Of a stretch of DNA of 57,759 nucleotides, positions 54,377 through 57,759 are shown piece by piece. The translations under genes were made by a program, and so were the position numbers. How positions within the stretch are numbered: the stretch's first letter is position 1; the number at the start of each line of letters is the position of its first letter. The DNA comes from Methylococcales bacterium (GTDB lineage Bacteria; Pseudomonadota; Gammaproteobacteria; Methylococcales; Methylomonadaceae). The notes under the pieces are model-generated. The model did no database searches, was not told where the DNA came from, and saw only the letters and a list, made by a program, of their open reading frames with translations. The stretch is taken from contig JAPLRR010000089.1 of assembly GCA_026399075.1 (NCBI GenBank), positions 77,149 to 134,907 of the forward strand, written 5' to 3'.

Positions 54377-55258
54377 ATGGCAGTTGCACTGATTACCGGG
54401 ATTAACGGGTTTACCGGCCGTTACGTCGCAGATGAGCTGAAAACAGCAGGCTACACGGTGATAGGCTTGGCTCACAAAGCATCAGATGGTGTTTATGCGT
54501 GTGATTTGCTGGATCGTGAGGGGCTTTTTGATATAGTTGCAAAAGTCCAGCCTGAGTTTGTGGTACATTTGGCTGGTATAGCTTTTGTGGCCCACGGCGA
54601 TGCGGAGGCTATATACCGCACTAATGTGGTGGGTACGCGCAATTTGTTGGAGGCGTTGGCTAAAACCACATGTCAGCCACGGGCTGTGCTGTTGGCAAGT
54701 AGTGCAAACATTTATGGTAATGCCACTGTTGAGCCTATAGATGAAACTACGGTGGCAGCACCTACCAATGATTACGCAGTCAGCAAACTGGCAATGGAAT
54801 ATATGGCCCGGTTATGGTTTGACCAATTGCCGATCACATTGGTGCGTCCATTTAACTACACTGGCGCCGGCCAATCCTTAAATTTTTTGCTGCCCAAAAT
54901 TGTTGACCACTTCAAACGTCGAGCTCCCGTGTTGGAGTTGGGCAATATTGACGTGGTACGGGATTTTTCAGATGTACGCACGGTGGCAAAATGCTATCGC
55001 CACTTACTGGAGGCAGGCCAAGCCAGTGAGGTGTTTAATGTTTGTTCCGGCGACGGTTATTCGCTGTTGGAAGTGTTGCAAATGGTGCGTGAAATGTCCG
55101 GCCATGATCCTGAAATCCGGATCAACCCTGCTTTTGTGCGGGCTAATGATGTGCATCGTTTGATAGGTTCAAAAGCTAAGCTTGATGCGGTTATTGGTGT
55201 CCAAGACCGCATTTTGCTGCGGGAAACGCTGAAATGGATGCTGGAGAGCACCGTTTGA
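54377..55258 (+). CDS. rmd: NAD-dependent epimerase/dehydratase, probable GDP-4-keto-6-deoxy-D-mannose reductase
   Basis: 293 residues, extended SDR fold: GINGFTGRYVAD for the nucleotide, SSANIYGNA and the catalytic YAVSKLAMEY. It follows gmd by 2 bp. With Gmd, the simplest reading is an Rmd-like reductase that makes GDP-D-rhamnose; a Fcl-type GDP-fucose synthase would usually be longer (about 310-320) and have epimerase residues that I cannot see. The stop overlaps the TTG start of the glycosyltransferase gene. Confidence 0.82.
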   Translation: MAVALITGINGFTGRYVADELKTAGYTVIGLAHKASDGVYACDLLDREGLFDIVAKVQPEFVVHLAGIAFVAHGDAEAIYRTNVVGTRNLLEALAKTTCQPRAVLLASSANIYGNATVEPIDETTVAAPTNDYAVSKLAMEYMARLWFDQLPITLVRPFNYTGAGQSLNFLLPKIVDHFKRRAPVLELGNIDVVRDFSDVRTVAKCYRHLLEAGQASEVFNVCSGDGYSLLEVLQMVREMSGHDPEIRINPAFVRANDVHRLIGSKAKLDAVIGVQDRILLRETLKWMLESTV

Positions 55259-56361
55259 AATTAATTCTTGCTGTTGATGCTCTCATTCCCCCGTTGTCTG
55301 GTATAGGCCGTTATACTTGGGAGTTGGTTAGCAGGCTGGGTCAAGTGCCGGATATTGAACAAGTGCGTTATTACTTGGCAGGGCAATGGATAGATGATCC
55401 AGTTGCCTTGTCCAAAGGCGACCCTAATGCGCGTAAGCCACGGTATAAACTCCCATCCTGGTTCAAAACTTGGTATTGGCAACAGGCTTGTAAGGGGGAG
55501 GTGTTCCATGGCCCCAATTATTTTTTACCTGACTATGCCCAAAACGGTGTGGTGACAGTTCACGATTTGTCAGTGTTTAAATTCCCCGAAACTCATCCAA
55601 TAGAGCGCTTGAGGGAGTTTGACAGATTATTTCAACGGACTTTGGATATAACGTCCCATATAATCACTGTTTCTGAGGCCACCAGACAAGAGGTGATTGA
55701 TTATCTGGCTTGGCCAGCCGGGAAAATTACTGCTATACACAACGGTGTATCCGGGGCATTTGTCCCCCGAACCGAAGTGGAGCTGGTGCCTATTTTAGGC
55801 CGATACGGTTTGCAATACTGTGCGTATATTTTGTGTGTTTCCACCATTGAGCCACGTAAGAAAATTGATGCGCTGCTTGAAGCGTATCTTTTGTTGCCTG
55901 CAAGGTTGCGGTCAGCTTATCCATTGGTGCTGGTCGGGGGTAAGGGCTGGCTTAGCGAACGTTTGCACCAGCTAATTGATAGTGGAAAACGCGGGGGGTG
56001 GTTGCATTATTTGGGTTTTGTGCCTGAAATAGACTTGCCCGCACTTTATGCCGGGGCTAGATTATTCGTCTACCCGTCAATTTATGAGGGTTTTGGTTTG
56101 CCTGTCATAGAGGCTATGGCTTCGGGTGTTCCGGTGATCACCTCAGATCGTTCTTGCTTGCCTGAGGTGGCTGCTGGCGCTGCCATGATGGTAAACCCCG
56201 ATGATATTGCAGCACTGGGTGCAGCGTTAGAAATAGGGTTGACCGATGCACAATGGAGGGGTCAGGCTATAGTGGATGGGCTGTTGCTTGCATCACGATA
56301 TGATTGGGATGAATGTGTTAAGCAAACTGCCGTAGTGTATGTCGAAGCGGCCCGTAATTAA
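55255..56361 (+). CDS. Glycosyltransferase, GT4 (GT-B) family
   Basis: 368 residues. Start is taken as TTG 55255 because GGAGAG lies six bases before it and the start overlaps the rmd stop as TTGA; an in-frame ATG at 55234 would begin inside rmd without a ribosome site. The GT-B signs are VPPLSGIGRYTWEL-like (IPPLSGIGRYT) N-terminus, YILCVSTIEPRKKID, and the E-x7-E donor motif YEGFGLPVIEAMASG. It probably adds a D-rhamnose or mannose unit to an exopolysaccharide repeat, using GDP-sugar made by the two upstream genes. Confidence 0.92.
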   Translation: MKLILAVDALIPPLSGIGRYTWELVSRLGQVPDIEQVRYYLAGQWIDDPVALSKGDPNARKPRYKLPSWFKTWYWQQACKGEVFHGPNYFLPDYAQNGVVTVHDLSVFKFPETHPIERLREFDRLFQRTLDITSHIITVSEATRQEVIDYLAWPAGKITAIHNGVSGAFVPRTEVELVPILGRYGLQYCAYILCVSTIEPRKKIDALLEAYLLLPARLRSAYPLVLVGGKGWLSERLHQLIDSGKRGGWLHYLGFVPEIDLPALYAGARLFVYPSIYEGFGLPVIEAMASGVPVITSDRSCLPEVAAGAAMMVNPDDIAALGAALEIGLTDAQWRGQAIVDGLLLASRYDWDECVKQTAVVYVEAARN

Positions 56362-56422
56362 ACGCGGGCGGGTCAGTTAATAACAGCGGCTTGCTAATCT
56401 GAAGTCAATTTAAGGTTTTTTT

Positions 56423-57619
56423 ATGGAAGTAAATAAGGTGGTTTCTTGTTCGCGGCATGCATTTTTGTTGGGGTTGGTGCTGGGATCTGGCCTGGCCCTT
56501 TCCGGGTGTGCCACTTATCCCGATTGGATGGCCTCTTCCGGCCCTAGCCGTGAGGTGGTGCAAGAAGTTGGCGAGGCCCCGCATGTGAATGGTATCCAGT
56601 TTGTTGATGTTAATGGTGCGGTAGCCCAACGGCTGCTTGCCAAACGTAAACAACGTCTTTTCTCTGAGGCTTTTGGGCAAAAATCCAAAGCGGGTTATGT
56701 GGTTGGGGCCGGGGATGTGATTGAGGTGTCGGTGTGGGAAGCGCCGCCGGCCATGTTGTTTGGCTCTTCATCCACGGACTCCAAGATGGCGCCGGCCACT
56801 ACACGGGTAACGGCATTTCCAGAACAGATGGTGAGCAGTGATGGTGTGATTAACATGCCTTTTGCCGGACATGTTCCCGTTGCTGGTTGGACACCGCAAC
56901 AAATTGAGTCGGAAATTACCCGGCGTCTTAAAGATAAGGCTAACCAACCCCAAGTTCTGGTGCGGGTGATCCGCAATAACACCGCTAATGTCACGGTGGT
57001 GGGCGAAGTGACAACCAGCGCCCGTGTTCCTTTAACCGCACGTGGTGAGCGCCTGCTGGACGCTTTGGCGGCGGCGGGCGGGGTGCGCCAGCCAGTTGGG
57101 AAAATGACGCTGCAACTGACCCGGGGGGATAATGTCCATGCCTTGGCGTTGGACACCATTATCCGTGACCCGAAACAGAATATTGTGCTACAGCCCGGTG
57201 ATGTCATTACCGCCCTGTTCCAGCCTTTAAGTTTCACCGTTTTAGGTGCTACAGGAAAGAACGAAGAGATCAACTTCGAGGCGCAAGGTATTTCCTTGGC
57301 CCAGGCTTTAGCTCGTGCAGGCGGTTTACAAGATGCACGGGCTGATGCACGGGCGGTGTTTATTTTCCGGTTAGAAGACAGGGAGGCACTAAAATGGGCC
57401 TCACCACCGAAGCTGACGCCAGAGGGCAAAGTGCCGGTCATTTATCAGGTGGATCTTAAAGACCCAGCCAGTTTTTTTATGGCCCAGGGTTTTCCTGTTG
57501 ATAATAAGGATGTGTTGTACGTTGCCAATTCCCCATCTGCTGAGTTACAGAAATTTTTGAATATGGTCGTTTCAACGGTCTTTATTTTGAGATCGGTTGT
57601 ACCATCTGGTGGTTTTTAA
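56423..57619 (+). CDS. Polysaccharide export outer-membrane lipoprotein (Wza/OPX type)
   Basis: 398 residues. A lipoprotein signal peptide ends at LSGC (Cys29). The polysaccharide export motif region has YVVGAGDVIEVSVWE, then DGVINMPFAGHVPVAGWTPQQIESEI, followed by SLBB repeats (VTVVGEVTTSARVPL and FTVLGATGKNEEINF). The last 30 residues (FLNMVVSTVFILRSVV) are an amphipathic or membrane helix like the alpha-barrel of Wza. It forms the outer-membrane exit for a capsular or exopolysaccharide. AAGG precedes the ATG. After it, to 57759, there is no gene. Confidence 0.93.
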   Translation: MEVNKVVSCSRHAFLLGLVLGSGLALSGCATYPDWMASSGPSREVVQEVGEAPHVNGIQFVDVNGAVAQRLLAKRKQRLFSEAFGQKSKAGYVVGAGDVIEVSVWEAPPAMLFGSSSTDSKMAPATTRVTAFPEQMVSSDGVINMPFAGHVPVAGWTPQQIESEITRRLKDKANQPQVLVRVIRNNTANVTVVGEVTTSARVPLTARGERLLDALAAAGGVRQPVGKMTLQLTRGDNVHALALDTIIRDPKQNIVLQPGDVITALFQPLSFTVLGATGKNEEINFEAQGISLAQALARAGGLQDARADARAVFIFRLEDREALKWASPPKLTPEGKVPVIYQVDLKDPASFFMAQGFPVDNKDVLYVANSPSAELQKFLNMVVSTVFILRSVVPSGGF

Positions 57620-57759
57620 CTTAGGTAACTCGCAAAAAATACCCCACACTAATTTTTTAACAATACTGTTCAAAATCGATATATGCTACAAACACAATTT
57701 GACACATCGCAACCTAGAGCATGACCCATATATCTGAACAACATATTGCAACGATTAAA

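Noticed and set aside
56695..57441. 248-codon minus-strand frame
   Set aside because: Antisense to the export lipoprotein gene; Ser/Thr/Ala/Pro-rich shadow.
1..57759. CRISPR arrays, prophage or insertion sequences with transposase
   Set aside because: I found no regularly spaced repeats, no phage structural or integrase genes and no transposase; the repeats present are short dispersed palindromes.

Overview
The window looks like chromosomal DNA of a gammaproteobacterium with moderate GC. The core block carB, greA, yhbY, rlmE, ftsH, glmM, tpiA, secG, tRNA-Leu(GAG) follows the order seen in pseudomonads and relatives. Glycogen storage, a nifJ-type pyruvate oxidoreductase, sulfide:quinone oxidoreductase, PEP-CTERM secretion and many small palindromic repeats together fit a methanotroph-like (Methylococcales) genome. 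That placement is inference: no methane-oxidation gene lies in the window.

Layout. 1-8269 is a glycogen/alpha-glucan locus: malQ (partial), a GH57 amylase and glgC on the minus strand, facing glgB and glgA on the plus strand. 8337-11540 continues the plus strand with two unusual genes: an endonuclease/exonuclease/phosphatase (EEP) protein preceded by two starch-binding-like modules, and a two-HKD phospholipase-D-like protein. 11541-14347 is a small-gene island: a Uma2 nuclease, an intact Phd/RelE pair, an antitoxin-like gene with a frameshifted vapC, hicB with a nonsense-mutated hicA, a hicB fragment and palindromic repeats. 14415-25036 is the core block, interrupted after carB by three more small genes, two of them antitoxin-like; folP is missing between ftsH and glmM. 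25213-26777 holds ccdA with a ruined ccdB, yjbQ and two copies of a 74-bp repeat. 26778-30254 is gnnA-gnnB-lpxB, which predicts a lipid A built on a diamino sugar. 30323-36010 has an unknown secreted protein, then nifJ overlapped by a dihydroorotate-dehydrogenase-like gene. 36079-41847 is mixed: lipocalin, BON lipoprotein, secreted nuclease, CorA, and SQR with a DUF2892 membrane protein. 42221-47949 is a complete TolC/adaptor/RND efflux operon, converging on a PEP-CTERM-type exported protein. 49585-52834 is a sulfatase, outer-membrane channel and small secreted protein group of GC-richer appearance. 53337-57619 starts an exopolysaccharide locus: Gmd, an Rmd-like reductase, a glycosyltransferase and a Wza-type export lipoprotein.

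Main points for a second look: (i) the starch-binding-module EEP protein and PLD-like protein next to the glycogen genes, the best candidate for an undescribed system; (ii) repeated loss of the toxin with retention of the antitoxin in three different toxin-antitoxin families; (iii) the GnnAB-LpxB cluster; (iv) several families of short palindromic repeats; (v) a 133-bp segment closed by perfect 11-bp inverted repeats upstream of sqr.
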